Assembly: GCF_026340675.1 (NCBI RefSeq)
Contig: NZ_JAPEOX010000001.1
Span: 2,790,001 to 2,854,000 of the forward strand
Source of the DNA: Streptomyces sp. NBC_01264
Lineage (GTDB): Bacteria > Actinomycetota > Actinomycetes > Streptomycetales > Streptomycetaceae
Length of the DNA stretch: 64,000 nt
Direction: 5' to 3'
The stretch's first letter is position 1; the number at the start of each line of letters is the position of its first letter. Shown here piece after piece: positions 17,770-28,712 of the stretch. Under the pieces are notes generated by a model. The model worked only from the letters and a program-made list of their open reading frames with translations, did not search any database and was not told the DNA's origin. A program made the position numbers and the translations under genes.

Positions 17770-17910
17770 CTACTTTCCGGGCGCGGCGGGCGCGGTGGTG
17801 AGCAGGGGCTTCGGTGAGGTCTTGCCTTCCGGCGCCCCGGTCGCCGTGATGGCGAAGACGAGGAGCACCGCGAGGACGAGACCGCTGGCGGCGGCGACGA
17901 TTGCGCGCAT
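17770..17910 (-). CDS. Small single-span protein (SPW_0924-like)
   Basis: 46 residues from an ATG at 17908-17910 with GGAGG 9 nt upstream. A transmembrane helix occupies residues 4-24 and is followed by GAPEGKTSPKPLLTTAP. The ETSPKPLLTT-type tail matches a tiny Streptomyces family that I recall as SPW_0924. The close spacing to the DUF3068 gene (14 bp) suggests the two membrane proteins act together. Too short for any functional inference. Confidence 0.75.
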   Translation of the reverse strand: MRAIVAAASGLVLAVLLVFAITATGAPEGKTSPKPLLTTAPAAPGK

Positions 17911-17951
17911 GCCGGGGCCTCCGGAATCTGATGGGGTGTCAGGGCGGTGGC

Positions 17952-17980
17952 ACCGTAGCAATGCGGATGACAGATGAGAA
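17952..17980 (-). promoter_or_regulatory. Possible promoter of the SPW_0924/DUF3068 pair
   Basis: TTCTCA (plus 17975-17980) and TACGGT (plus 17952-17957) are separated by 17 nt on the minus strand, about 40 bp before the small gene. Confidence 0.4.
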
Positions 17981-18049
17981 CCGTTTGCGCCACTGCTAGC
18001 GCGGGGACCTCGCGGCGACCCGGGCACCGGAGCGGTGTACGGGGACATG

Positions 18050-18085
18050 CCGCGGCCCGCCCCCTGGTCAGGGAGCGGGCCGCGG
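18050..18085. terminator. Terminator after the transglycosylase gene
   Basis: Inverted repeat ccgcggcccgc ... gcgggccgcgg (11-bp arms) located just past the stop of the minus-strand transglycosylase gene. Confidence 0.8.
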
Positions 18086-18091
18086 TGGGTG

Positions 18092-19480
<1,389 letters not shown>

Positions 19481-19635
19481 GAGCCGGACCCCCCTCCCCC
19501 TCGACGTCCGCGTGACCCTACGTCAACTCGCTGGATAGGGCACGCATCGCGAGCCGGAATTCACGATTTCCTCATGAGTTCCGCAGGCCACCCATACTGG
19601 TCGCATCAACGAGTCGACCCCCGGAGACAGCTCCC

Positions 19636-20526
19636 ATGCCGTTCACCCTCAGCCATGCGGCCGCCGTGCTTCCGGCCGTCCGCCGCTCCGGTCGTGCGCG
19701 CGGCCCCCTCGTCGGTTCGGCCCTGATTCTCGGGTCGTTCGCTCCGGACAGCTTCTACTTCGCCGACACGGTCGTCTCGGGTCTCAGGCCGTACGGCACC
19801 TTCACGCACTCGCTGCCCGGCGTCCTGACCGCCGACGCTGTCCTGACCGCCGTCCTCGCGGCGTGCTGGCTGCTGCTGCGCGAGCCGCTGATCGCGCTGC
19901 TGCCCCGCGGCCGGCAGGGCAGGGTGCACTCCTTCGTCCGGGGCGAGGAGTGGCGAGGACGCCGACTGCCCGCGCTGGCCCTCTGGTTCTACCTCTCGGC
20001 GGTCATCGGCTCCCTCACCCACGTGGTGTGGGACGCCTTCACGCACGTCGACCGCTTCGGGACGCGCACCCTGCCGGAGCTGGGCGAGCCGCTCGCCTTC
20101 GGTCTGCCCCTCTACTCGTACCTGCAGTACGGGACTTCGGCGCTCTCGGCCTGCTTCCTGGTCTGGTTCACGGCGACCGCGCTGCGCCGGCTGGCGGACT
20201 CGCCGGCCCCCGCGTCCGTCCCGGTGCTCGGCCGGGCCGAGGTGTGGGGAGCGCTCGCGCTGGTCCTCGTCTGCGTGGCGGTCGGGGTCACCCTGCGCGT
20301 GCTGCGCTTCTTCACCTTCTTCGACCGGATCCGCACCCCGCTCGACATCATCCCGACCATCTGCTTCGGCGCCGGCGGCGGTCTCGCCGTGGGGCTGCTG
20401 CTGTACGGGGCCCTCGTGCGGCTGCGCCACCGTGGACTCCGTGACCGCCCGGCCGCCGACGCGGACGCCGGGCCGAGGGCGTCGGACGAGGACGAGAACA
20501 CAAAAGCGCCCGTCCCCACCGCGTAG
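19636..20526 (+). CDS. DUF4184 integral membrane protein
   Basis: 296 residues from an ATG at 19636. The N-terminus MPFTLSHAAAVLP and the following GSFAPDSFYF and THSLPG blocks are the hallmark of DUF4184, with histidines and aspartates that resemble metal-dependent membrane hydrolases of the YdjM type (THSL, SLTHVVWDAFTH). About six transmembrane helices follow. Function is not known. The TAG stop lies in the loop of the terminator shared with polA. Confidence 0.85.
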   Translation: MPFTLSHAAAVLPAVRRSGRARGPLVGSALILGSFAPDSFYFADTVVSGLRPYGTFTHSLPGVLTADAVLTAVLAACWLLLREPLIALLPRGRQGRVHSFVRGEEWRGRRLPALALWFYLSAVIGSLTHVVWDAFTHVDRFGTRTLPELGEPLAFGLPLYSYLQYGTSALSACFLVWFTATALRRLADSPAPASVPVLGRAEVWGALALVLVCVAVGVTLRVLRFFTFFDRIRTPLDIIPTICFGAGGGLAVGLLLYGALVRLRHRGLRDRPAADADAGPRASDEDENTKAPVPTA

Positions 20527-20540
20527 GCGGGGACGGGCGC
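20506..20540. terminator. Bidirectional terminator between DUF4184 gene and polA
   Basis: Inverted repeat gcgcccgtcccc ... ggggacgggcgc (12-bp arms) preceded by aaaa on the polA-exit side. The loop contains the stop codon of the DUF4184 gene. Confidence 0.88.
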
Positions 20541-20572
20541 CGTCCGGACCACGGACCACGGATCCGGGGTGA

Positions 20573-23296
20573 TCAGTGCGCGGCGGACTCCCAGTCGGGG
20601 CCGACGCCCACGGACACGTCCAGCGGGGCCCGCAGGTCGACGGCGGCGGCCATCTCGCGGCGCACCAGCTCCTCCACCTGCTTGCGCTCCCCGGGCGCGA
20701 TCTCCAGCACGATTTCGTCGTGGACCTGGAGCAGCATCCGCGACTTCAGCCCCGCCCCGGTGATCGCCTTGTCCACGCGCAGCATCGCGACCTTGACGAT
20801 GTCGGCGGCGGTGCCCTGGATCGGGGCGTTCAGCGCCATCCGCTCGGCGGCCTCGCGGCGCTGGCGGTTGTCGCTGTTGAGGTCCGGGAGGTAGCGGCGG
20901 CGGCCGAAGACGGTGGCCGTGTAGCCGGTGGCGCGGGCCTCCTCGACGACGCGGCCCAGGTAGTCCCGGACCCCGCCGAAGCGCTCGAAGAAGGTCTCCA
21001 TCAGGCCGCGGGCCTCGCCGGGCTCGATGTTCAGCTGCTGGGCGAGGCCGAACGCGGAGAGCCCGTACGCCAGACCGTAGGACATGGCCTTGATCTTGCG
21101 CCGCATCTCGGCGTCGACCTCGGAGCGCTCGACGCCGAACACCTGGGAGGCGACGGTGGTGTGCAGGTCCTCGCCCGACTGGAAGGCCTCGAGCAGGCCC
21201 TCGTCCTCCGAGAGGTGGGCCATGACGCGCAGCTCGATCTGGCTGTAGTCGGCGGTCATGAGGGATTCGTAGCCCTCGCCGACGACGAAGCCGCGGCGGA
21301 TGGCCCGGCCCTCGTCGGTGCGCACCGGCACGTTCTGCAGGTTGGGGTCGGTGGAGGACAGCCGGCCGGTCGCGGCGACGGTCTGGCTGAAGCTGGTGTG
21401 CACCCGGCCGTCGGCGGCGATCATCTTGACCAGGCCCTCGACGGTGACGCGCAGCTTGGCCTGCTCCCGGTGGCGGAGCATGAGCACGGGCAGTTCGTGG
21501 TCGGTCTGGGTGGCCAGCCAGGCGAGCGCGTCGGCGTCCGTGGTGTAGCCGGTCTTGGTCTTCTTCGTCTTCGGCAGGTCCAGCTCGCCGAAGAACACCT
21601 CCTGGAGCTGCTTGGGCGAGCCGAGGTTGAACTCGTGGCCCACCGCCGCGTGCGCCTCCTTCACCGCCTGCTGCACGGCCGCGGCGAACTGCTGCTCCAT
21701 CGCCTCGAGGTGGCTCTGGTCGACGGCGATGCCCGCCCGCTCCAGGCGGGCCAGCAGCTCGGAGGTGGGCAGCTCCATGTCGTGGAGCAGCTCGGCGGCG
21801 CCCACCTCGGGGAGCTTGACCGCGAAGGCGTCGCCGAGGTCCAGGACGGCACGGGCCTGCGCCATCAGGGCCTCGGCCTCGGCGGTGTCGTCGGCGCCGA
21901 AGGCGAGCTGCCCGTCGGCGGCGGCGGGCGCCAGCTCCCGGTGCAGGTACTCCTGGGAGAGCACGTCCAGCGCGAAGGAGCGGCGGCCGGGCTTGACCAG
22001 GTAGGCCGCGAGCGCGGTGTCCATGGCGACCCCGGCCAGGGTCCAGCCGTGCTCGGGGAAGACCCGCATCAGGGCCTTGGCGTTGTGCACGGCCTTCGGC
22101 TTGGCGGCGTCGGCGGCCCAGGCGGCGAAGGCGCGCTCATCGGCCTCGTCCAGCGCGGACGGCTCGAACCAGGCGGCCGCTCCCCCGGCCGAGGCCAGCG
22201 CGATCTCGGAGACGTTGCCGGTGCCCAGCGCCCAGGTGTCGACGGTGGAGATGCCGAGCGGGGCGCCCGCGTGGCTCTCCAGCCACGGCGCGAGCTCGCC
22301 GGCGCCGAGGACCGAGCCGTCCAGCTCCACCGCGGCGGCCGCCGGGGCCGGGGCCTCCTGCTCGGCGGCGCCCGGGTCGACGGCGAGCAGCCGCTCGCGC
22401 AGGGAGGCGTTGCGGATCTCCAGTACGTCCAGGACTCCGGTGACGGCCGTCCGGTCGTAGGGGGCGCGGGCCAGGTCGGCGGGGGTCTTGGGCAGGGCGA
22501 CGTCCTTGACCATCTCGGTCAGGACCCGGTTGAGCTTCACGGCGTCCAGGTGGTCGCGGAAGTTCTGCCCGGCCTTGCCCTTGACCTCCTCGGCGCGCTC
22601 GACGAGCTCCGCGAACGACCCGAACTGGGTGATCCACTTGGCGGCGGTCTTCTCGCCGACGCCCGGGATGCCGGGGAGGTTGTCGGACGGGTCGCCGCGC
22701 AGCGCCGCGAAGTCCGGGTACTGCTGGGGGGTGAGCCCGTACTTCTCCTCGACCTTCTCGGGGGTGAAGCGGGTCAGCTCGGAGACGCCCTTGGTCGGGT
22801 AGAGCACGGTGGTGTGCTCGGAGACGAGCTGGAAGGAGTCCCGGTCACCGGTGACGATCAGCACGTCGAAGCCGAGGGCCTCGGCCTGCGTGGCGAGCGT
22901 CGCGATCACGTCGTCGGCCTCGAAGCCGTCGACCGCGAAGCGCGGCACGCTCATCGCGTCGAGGAGCTCGCCGATCAGCTCCACCTGCCCCTTGAACTCG
23001 TCGGGGGTCTTGGAGCGGTTCGCCTTGTACTCGGGGAACTCCGCCGAGCGCCACGTCTTGCGGGACACGTCGAACGCCACCGCGAAGTGCGTGGGCGCCT
23101 CGTCGCGCAGCGTGTTCGCCAGCATCGACGCGAACCCGTAGATGGCGTTGGTCGGCTGCCCCGTCTCGGTGGTGAAGTTCTCCGCGGGCAGCGCGAAGAA
23201 CGCCCTGTACGCCAGGGAGTGCCCGTCCATGAGCATCAGGCGGGGGCGGTCCGCTGCGGTCGGCTGGTCGGTCTTCTTCGATGCTGAATCTGCCAC
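20573..23296 (-). CDS. polA: DNA polymerase I
   Basis: 907 residues from a GTG at 23294-23296. The 5'-3' exonuclease domain occupies about residues 20-310 (DGHSLAYRAFFALP, GFEADDVIATLA, VTGDRDSFQLV, GDPSDNLPGIPGVGEKTA). The 3'-5' exonuclease-like domain (about 330-510) lacks the D-x-E pair of motif I (ISTVDTWALG), so proofreading is expected to be absent, as in other actinobacterial Pol I. The polymerase domain has motif A DYSQIELRVMAHLS (about 680), motif B RRKIKAMSYGLAYG and motif C LQVHDEIVLE (about 855). The enzyme processes Okazaki fragments and fills repair gaps. Divergent from the oxidoreductase gene. Confidence 0.97.
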   Translation of the reverse strand: MADSASKKTDQPTAADRPRLMLMDGHSLAYRAFFALPAENFTTETGQPTNAIYGFASMLANTLRDEAPTHFAVAFDVSRKTWRSAEFPEYKANRSKTPDEFKGQVELIGELLDAMSVPRFAVDGFEADDVIATLATQAEALGFDVLIVTGDRDSFQLVSEHTTVLYPTKGVSELTRFTPEKVEEKYGLTPQQYPDFAALRGDPSDNLPGIPGVGEKTAAKWITQFGSFAELVERAEEVKGKAGQNFRDHLDAVKLNRVLTEMVKDVALPKTPADLARAPYDRTAVTGVLDVLEIRNASLRERLLAVDPGAAEQEAPAPAAAAVELDGSVLGAGELAPWLESHAGAPLGISTVDTWALGTGNVSEIALASAGGAAAWFEPSALDEADERAFAAWAADAAKPKAVHNAKALMRVFPEHGWTLAGVAMDTALAAYLVKPGRRSFALDVLSQEYLHRELAPAAADGQLAFGADDTAEAEALMAQARAVLDLGDAFAVKLPEVGAAELLHDMELPTSELLARLERAGIAVDQSHLEAMEQQFAAAVQQAVKEAHAAVGHEFNLGSPKQLQEVFFGELDLPKTKKTKTGYTTDADALAWLATQTDHELPVLMLRHREQAKLRVTVEGLVKMIAADGRVHTSFSQTVAATGRLSSTDPNLQNVPVRTDEGRAIRRGFVVGEGYESLMTADYSQIELRVMAHLSEDEGLLEAFQSGEDLHTTVASQVFGVERSEVDAEMRRKIKAMSYGLAYGLSAFGLAQQLNIEPGEARGLMETFFERFGGVRDYLGRVVEEARATGYTATVFGRRRYLPDLNSDNRQRREAAERMALNAPIQGTAADIVKVAMLRVDKAITGAGLKSRMLLQVHDEIVLEIAPGERKQVEELVRREMAAAVDLRAPLDVSVGVGPDWESAAH

Positions 23297-23442
23297 GCCC
23301 CCGATCCTAGGCGCCGCCACTGACAAATCCGGACGGGCTGCGCGGCGGGGCAGGAAGGCCCGGGTGAATCCGGAGTCGGCGCCGCCGACGGAGCGTGACA
23401 GGATCGGATGTGTACGCAGCAGACTGCTCAAAGGGGAGCGAC

Positions 23443-25713
23443 ATGGCCACCAAGCCGCCCACAGGTGATCCCGTACAGGACGCACCGCAGGTGACGCCCC
23501 CCAAGCACGCGGCCGCCGGCCTGCCCGCGATCGGGCACACCCTGAGGATCGCGCAGGAGCAGATGGGCCTCGCCCGTACCGCCCGCACCCTCCTCAAGGT
23601 CAACCAGAAGAACGGCTTCGACTGTCCCGGCTGCGCCTGGCCCGAGGGCGACAAGCGGCACACCGCCGAGTTCTGCGAGAACGGCGCCAAGGCCGTCGCG
23701 GAGGAAGCCACCCTGCGCCGGGTCACCCCCGCGTTCTTCGCCGAGCACCCCCTGGCCGACCTGGAGACCCGGTCCGGCTACTGGCTGGGCCAGCAGGGCC
23801 GGATCACCCAGCCGATGCTCATGGAGGCCGGCGGCGACCGCTACGAGCCGGTCACCTGGGAGCGGGCCTTCGCGGTGATCGCGGAGGAACTGCGCGCCCT
23901 CGACTCCCCCGACGAGGCCCTCTTCTACACCTCGGGCCGCACCAGCAACGAAGCGGCCTTCCTCTTCCAGCTGTTCGTCCGCGAGTTCGGCACCAACAAC
24001 CTCCCCGACTGCTCCAACATGTGCCACGAGTCCTCGGGCTCCGCACTGAACGAGACGATCGGCATCGGCAAGGGCAGCGTCTCTCTCGAAGACCTCCACC
24101 AGGCCGACCTGATCATCGTCGCGGGGCAGAACCCCGGCACCAACCACCCGCGCATGCTCTCCGCCCTGGAGAAGGCCAAGTCCGCCGGCGCGAAGATCAT
24201 CTCGGTGAATCCGCTGCCCGAGGCCGGCCTGGAGCGGTTCAAGAACCCGCAGACCCCCCTCGGCATGTTCAAGGGCGTCGCCCTGAACGACCTGTTCCTC
24301 CAGATCCGCATCGGCGGCGACCAGGCCCTCTTCCGCCTGCTCAACAAGCTCGTCATCGAGGCGGGCGGCGCCACCGACGAGGAGTTCATCCGCGAGCACA
24401 CCCACGGCTACGAGGAGTTCGCGGCCACCGCCGAGGACACCGACTGGGACGCCACCCTCACCGCCACCGGCCTGACCCGCCCCGACATCGAGCGCGCCCT
24501 GGCCATGATCCTGGCCTCGAAGCGCACCATCGTCTGCTGGGCCATGGGCCTCACCCAGCACAAGCACTCCGTCGCCACCATCCGCGAGGTCGTCAACCTG
24601 CTCCTGCTGCGCGGCAACATCGGACGCCCCGGCGCCGGCGTCTGCCCCGTCCGCGGCCACTCCAACGTCCAGGGCGACCGCACCATGGGGATCTTCGAGC
24701 GCCCCGCGCCGGCCTTCCTCGACGCCCTCGACCGCGAATTCCAGATCACCTCGCCCCGCGAGCACGGCTTCGACGTGGTCCGCTCCATCCAGGCCCTGCG
24801 CGACGGCGAGGCCAAGGTCCTCTTCGCCATGGGCGGCAACTTCGTCGGCGCCACCCCCGACACCGAGGTCACCGAGGCCGCGATCCGCCGCGCCTCCCTG
24901 ACCGTGCACGTCTCCACCAAGCTCAACCGCTCCCACGCCGTCACCGGCCGGCGCGCCCTGATCCTGCCCACCCTCGGCCGCACCGACAAGGACGTCCAGG
25001 CGGCAGGCAAGCAGTTCGTGACCGTCGAGGACTCCATGGGCATGGTCCACTCCTCCCGCGGCAACCTCGCCCCCGCCTCCCCGCACCTGCTCTCCGAGCC
25101 CGCGATCGTGGCCCGCATGGCCCGCGCCGTCCTCGGCGAGACCTCCCGGACCCCCTGGGAGGAGTTCGAGCAGGACTACGCGGCCATCCGCGACCGGATC
25201 TCCCGCGTCGTCCCAGGCTTCGAGGACTTCAACACCCGCATCGCCCGCCCCGGCGGCTTCCAGCTCCCGCACGCCCCCCGCGACGAGCGCCGCTTCCCCA
25301 CGAAGACCGGAAAGGCGAACTTCACCGCCGCACCCGTGGAGTACCCGCACCTCCCGCCGGGACGCCTGCTCCTGCAGACCCTGCGCAGCCACGACCAGTA
25401 CAACACCACCATCTACGGCCTCGACGACCGCTACCGCGGGATCACCGGCGGCCGCCGCGTGGTCATGGTCAACCCCGAGGACGCCGCCGAGCTCGGGCTC
25501 GCCGAAGGCTCGTACACCGACCTCGTCGGCGAATGGCGCGACGGCGTGGAACGCCGCGCCCCCGGCTTCCGCGTCGTGCACTACCCGACCGCCCGCGGCT
25601 GCGCCGCCGCCTACTACCCCGAGACCAACGTGCTCGTGCCCCTCGACTCCACCGCGGACACCAGCAATACCCCGGCGAGCAAGTCCGTCGTCGTGCGCTT
25701 CGAGCCGTCCTGA
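23443..25713 (+). CDS. FdhF/YdeP-family molybdopterin oxidoreductase
   Basis: 756 residues from an ATG at 23443 with AAGGGGAG upstream. It belongs to the DMSO reductase superfamily: FYTSGRTSNEAAFLFQLF, SNMCHESSG, VAGQNPGTNHPRMLSALE and the C-terminal molydopterin-dinucleotide-binding domain (TLRSHDQYNTTIYG ... GRRVVMVNPEDAAELGL). A cysteine pair CPGCAWPE near residue 63 is conserved in the YdeP branch, but the full four-cysteine iron-sulfur motif of formate dehydrogenase is not evident. The metal ligand is probably Mo or W bis-MGD. Substrate is unproven; E. coli YdeP is linked to acid resistance. No accessory subunits are adjacent. Confidence 0.92.
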   Translation: MATKPPTGDPVQDAPQVTPPKHAAAGLPAIGHTLRIAQEQMGLARTARTLLKVNQKNGFDCPGCAWPEGDKRHTAEFCENGAKAVAEEATLRRVTPAFFAEHPLADLETRSGYWLGQQGRITQPMLMEAGGDRYEPVTWERAFAVIAEELRALDSPDEALFYTSGRTSNEAAFLFQLFVREFGTNNLPDCSNMCHESSGSALNETIGIGKGSVSLEDLHQADLIIVAGQNPGTNHPRMLSALEKAKSAGAKIISVNPLPEAGLERFKNPQTPLGMFKGVALNDLFLQIRIGGDQALFRLLNKLVIEAGGATDEEFIREHTHGYEEFAATAEDTDWDATLTATGLTRPDIERALAMILASKRTIVCWAMGLTQHKHSVATIREVVNLLLLRGNIGRPGAGVCPVRGHSNVQGDRTMGIFERPAPAFLDALDREFQITSPREHGFDVVRSIQALRDGEAKVLFAMGGNFVGATPDTEVTEAAIRRASLTVHVSTKLNRSHAVTGRRALILPTLGRTDKDVQAAGKQFVTVEDSMGMVHSSRGNLAPASPHLLSEPAIVARMARAVLGETSRTPWEEFEQDYAAIRDRISRVVPGFEDFNTRIARPGGFQLPHAPRDERRFPTKTGKANFTAAPVEYPHLPPGRLLLQTLRSHDQYNTTIYGLDDRYRGITGGRRVVMVNPEDAAELGLAEGSYTDLVGEWRDGVERRAPGFRVVHYPTARGCAAAYYPETNVLVPLDSTADTSNTPASKSVVVRFEPS

Positions 25714-25767
25714 TAGAACGCTCCCAGGACAAGATGGTTAACGAACGTTGACGAACGGAGTAGGCCC

Positions 25768-26241
25768 ATGGGTGAGCAGCAGCACGCGGTGAAGTTCCCG
25801 CAGGAGGTCCTCGACGAGTACACGGCCCTGGGCATCGACCTGCCCGCGCTGTTCTCGGCGGGCGACCTCGGCAAGCGGATGGACATCCGCATCCTCGAAG
25901 CCTCCGCCGAGCGCGTCGTCGCCACCATGCCCGTCGAGGGCAACACCCAGCCCTACGGACTCCTCCACGGCGGAGCCTCCGCCGTCCTCGCGGAGACCAT
26001 CGGCTCGGTCGGCGCGATGATGCACGGCGGCATCACCAAGGTCGCCGTCGGCGTCGACCTGAACTGCACCCACCACCGCGGCGCCCGCTCCGGCCTGGTC
26101 ACCGGCGTCGCGACCCCCGTGCACCGGGGCCGCTCCACCGCCACCTACGAGGTGGTCATCACCGACGAGCAGGACCGCCGGGTCTGCACCGCCCGCCTGA
26201 CCTGCCTGCTGCGCGACGTCGAGGCGGCCCCCGGGGCCTGA
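25768..26241 (+). CDS. PaaI-type hotdog thioesterase
   Basis: 157 residues from an ATG at 25768. The single hotdog fold is recognised from VEGNTQPYGLLHGGASAVLAE, in which HGG and the following Glu are the PaaI/4-hydroxybenzoyl-CoA thioesterase active-site region, and from VGVDLNCTHHRGARSG and VITDEQDRRVCTARLT. Such enzymes hydrolyse acyl- or aryl-CoA thioesters in the cytoplasm. It follows the oxidoreductase by 54 bp with a small repeat (two copies of acgaacg) in the gap, and may be co-transcribed with it. A role in releasing CoA from a stalled phenylacetate or menaquinone intermediate is possible but not shown. Confidence 0.92.
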   Translation: MGEQQHAVKFPQEVLDEYTALGIDLPALFSAGDLGKRMDIRILEASAERVVATMPVEGNTQPYGLLHGGASAVLAETIGSVGAMMHGGITKVAVGVDLNCTHHRGARSGLVTGVATPVHRGRSTATYEVVITDEQDRRVCTARLTCLLRDVEAAPGA

Positions 26242-26265
26242 ACCCGACGAGGCACGGCCACGTCC

Positions 26266-26296
26266 GCCCGGCCCCGGTCCCCGCGAGGGGCCGGGC
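26266..26296 (+). terminator. Terminator after the thioesterase gene
   Basis: Inverted repeat gcccggcccc ... ggggccgggc (10-bp arms) 25 bp after the stop. Confidence 0.75.
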
Positions 26297-26476
26297 CCGT
26301 GTCGCGCCCACGGCGTCGGGGCCGCCCCCACCGGGCCGGCACCACGCACGGCACGCACCGCGCGCACGGCGCCCCCGACACCCCCGACCCACCGCCACCC
26401 GCCCGGAATCCGCCAGTCCGCGCACGCCCCGCCACGGGCTGTTGTGTCACCGATGGTGACGGCCTACCGTCCCCCC

Positions 26477-26875
26477 ATGGGGACCACGCCGCGCTCCGCC
26501 CTCCCGTACGCCGCCGCCGCCCTCGCGGCGCTGCTCCTGCCCGGATGCTCCAACTCCGCCCCGCACACCGCCCCGACCTCGTCCGCCGCCGAGCCCAGCC
26601 CCTCCTCACCTGCCCAGATCTGCACCGCCCTGGTCTCGTACTGGGCGAAGGAGACCCTCAAGGGCAGCAAGTGGTCCGGGCTGGACTGGGAGCAGAAGGG
26701 CCTGTCCAACGATCAGTACGCGATCCACGAGGAAGCCGTCGAGGCCGGCCGGGCCGAGGCGCGAACCCATGGGCAGGACAAGGGACTTGAGCTCATCGAC
26801 CGGCTCGTGGCGCAGCGCTGCGCCGAGCGGAACGGAGCCACCTGGAGCTCAGAGAACTGGCGCCCTCCCCAGTGA
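26477..26875 (+). CDS. Putative lipoprotein
   Basis: 132 residues from the ATG at 26477, chosen because it directly opens a signal peptide (MGTTPRSALPY, hydrophobic AAAALAALLL) ending in a lipobox LLPGC with the cysteine near residue 23. An ATG at 26444 or 26453 would put extra residues before the signal. The mature part begins with a Ser/Pro/Ala linker and then has a small domain with a cysteine in AQICTALVSYWAKE and another in AQRCAERNG. No Shine-Dalgarno is obvious. I do not recognise the family; conserved actinomycete lipoproteins of this shape exist. Confidence 0.7.
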   Translation: MGTTPRSALPYAAAALAALLLPGCSNSAPHTAPTSSAAEPSPSSPAQICTALVSYWAKETLKGSKWSGLDWEQKGLSNDQYAIHEEAVEAGRAEARTHGQDKGLELIDRLVAQRCAERNGATWSSENWRPPQ

Positions 26876-27417
26876 GCCGGATGACCGGAATAGGGCGTGC
26901 CATGTCCGCCTTCCGGTCACCTGTCGGCGTACGGCCCCTTCGCAGGTCGAGAGGCTTTTCGCCGCCCAGCGCAAGATCGTCGGGCCAAAATGGATCACGC
27001 CATTCCATTACCCTGCGTCATGACCATACCTTGCAGAATCAGGCCTTTACGCTCCTGAATGCCACCCGATGGATTGTTTCGGCCACACGCTGCAACATTC
27101 GGCACGTTTTGATCTATGACAGGACCATGAGCCCCTCAAGCCCCTTAGGGGAACAGGGATTTCTCAGCATGTGGTCAATCCCCGAGGTCGCTAAACGCCC
27201 GATCTGTCCGCACTCCCGCCGCACATTCTTGGCCTTGGCATAACAAGAGCGTCACATCCTCCTTTCCCGGCTCCCCGCATTCGCCACCTCGGGCCTAGAG
27301 TCACGGCCAGTCACCGCGCCGAAAGGTGCGACTCAGCACGGCCGTGGACCTCCCAGTGCGGCCCGGCGAACATTCGGCACCTCACCAGAGGCGGCCGCGC
27401 CAGGGAAAGGAAGAAAC
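26876..27417. other. Gene-free leader region of the liv operon
   Basis: This 540-bp stretch is markedly less GC-rich than its surroundings, particularly 26985-27130. A weak inverted repeat AATGG ... CCATT lies at 26989-27004. An open frame from 26872 to 27243 has no ribosome site and poor codon bias, so I treat it as non-coding. The lower GC and the position suggest promoter and leader of the transporter operon, but I cannot pick a convincing -35/-10 pair. Confidence 0.6.
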
Positions 27418-28656
27418 GTGCGACACCGTTCTTTGCTCGTCCTCACCACCGTCCTCACCACGGGTGCACTGACCCTCACCGCCTGCGGATCCCGCGACGA
27501 GGGCAAGACCACGGACAAGTCCGACGGAGCCAAGACCGTCGTCGTCATCGGTGTGGACGCCCCGCTCACCGGCTCGCTCTCCGCGCTCGGCCAGGGCATC
27601 AAGAACTCTGTCGACCTCGCGGCCAAGACGGCCAACAAGAACAACGAGGTCCCGGGCATCGAGTTCAAGGTCGAGGCCCTCGACGACCAGGCGGTCCCCG
27701 CCTCCGGTCAGGCCAACGCCACCAAGCTCGTCGGCAACAAGGAGGTCATCGGTGTCGTCGGCCCGCTGAACTCCGGCGTCGCCCAGCAGATGCAGGGCGT
27801 CTTCGCCTCCGCGAACCTGGCGCAGGTCTCGCCCGCCAACACCAACCCCTCGCTCAGCCAGGGCGACAACTGGGGCAAGGGCGAGTTCAAGCGCCCCTTC
27901 AAGACCTACTTCCGTACCGCCGCCACCGACGTGGTCCAGGGCAAGTTCGCCGCCCAGTACCTCTTCAAGGACGCCGGCAAGAAGAAGGTCTTCGTCGTCG
28001 ACGACAAGCAGACCTACGGCGCCGGTCTCGCCACGATCTTCTCCGACGAGTTCAAGAAGCTCGGCGGCGAGGTCATCGGCACCGACCACGTCACCGTGAA
28101 GGAGACCGACTTCTCCTCCACCGCCGACAAGGTCAAGTCCTCCGGCGCCGACTCCGTCTACTTCGGCGGCCAGTACCCCGAGGGCGGCCTGCTCGCCGAC
28201 CAGATCAAGAAGGCCGGCGCCTCCATCCCGCTCATGGGCGGCGACGGAATCCAGGACCCCGCCTTCATCACCGCTTCCGGTGAGGCCAACGAGGGCGACC
28301 TGTCCACCTCCATCGGCTACCCGGTCGAGAAGCTGGACACCGCCAAGAAGTTCATCGCCGACTACGCGGCCGGCGGCTACAAGGACCCCTACGCGGCCTA
28401 CGGCGGTTACTCCTACGACGCCGGCTGGTCCATCGTCCAGGCCGTCAAGGCCGTCGTCGCCGCCAACAACGGCAAGCTCCCCGCCGACGGTGGCCGCGCC
28501 GCCGTCGTCGAGGCCCTCGGCAAGGTCTCCTTCGAAGGCGTGACCGGCAAGGTCGCCTTCGACGAGTACGGCGACACCACCAACAAGCAGCTCACGGTCT
28601 ACAAGGTCGAGGGCGGCAAGTGGGTCGACGTCAAGAGCGCCACCTTCAACCAGTAA
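27418..28656 (+). CDS. Branched-chain amino acid ABC transporter, substrate-binding lipoprotein
   Basis: 412 residues from a GTG at 27418 with GGAAAGGAAG upstream. A lipoprotein signal peptide ends in LTACGS (Cys about residue 23). The mature domain is a type I periplasmic-binding fold of the LivJ/LivK family: VVIGVDAPLTGSLSALGQ, GPLNSGVAQQ, VSPANTNPSLSQ, DDKQTYGAGLA and YDAGWSIVQAVKA. It delivers ligand (Leu/Ile/Val or related amino acids) to the LivHM permease on the outer face of the membrane. The Lys-rich mature surface is common in Streptomyces lipoproteins. First gene of the operon; a hairpin follows its stop. Confidence 0.95.
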   Translation: MRHRSLLVLTTVLTTGALTLTACGSRDEGKTTDKSDGAKTVVVIGVDAPLTGSLSALGQGIKNSVDLAAKTANKNNEVPGIEFKVEALDDQAVPASGQANATKLVGNKEVIGVVGPLNSGVAQQMQGVFASANLAQVSPANTNPSLSQGDNWGKGEFKRPFKTYFRTAATDVVQGKFAAQYLFKDAGKKKVFVVDDKQTYGAGLATIFSDEFKKLGGEVIGTDHVTVKETDFSSTADKVKSSGADSVYFGGQYPEGGLLADQIKKAGASIPLMGGDGIQDPAFITASGEANEGDLSTSIGYPVEKLDTAKKFIADYAAGGYKDPYAAYGGYSYDAGWSIVQAVKAVVAANNGKLPADGGRAAVVEALGKVSFEGVTGKVAFDEYGDTTNKQLTVYKVEGGKWVDVKSATFNQ

Positions 28657-28712
28657 GCCCGTAGCACCGGGCCCGGTCCGTCCGACCAGGCCCACCCTCA
28701 GCACAGAACCAG

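Noticed and set aside
26872..27243. Possible 123-codon gene before the liv operon
   Set aside because: No ribosome site, poor codon bias, AT-richer DNA and no recognisable family.
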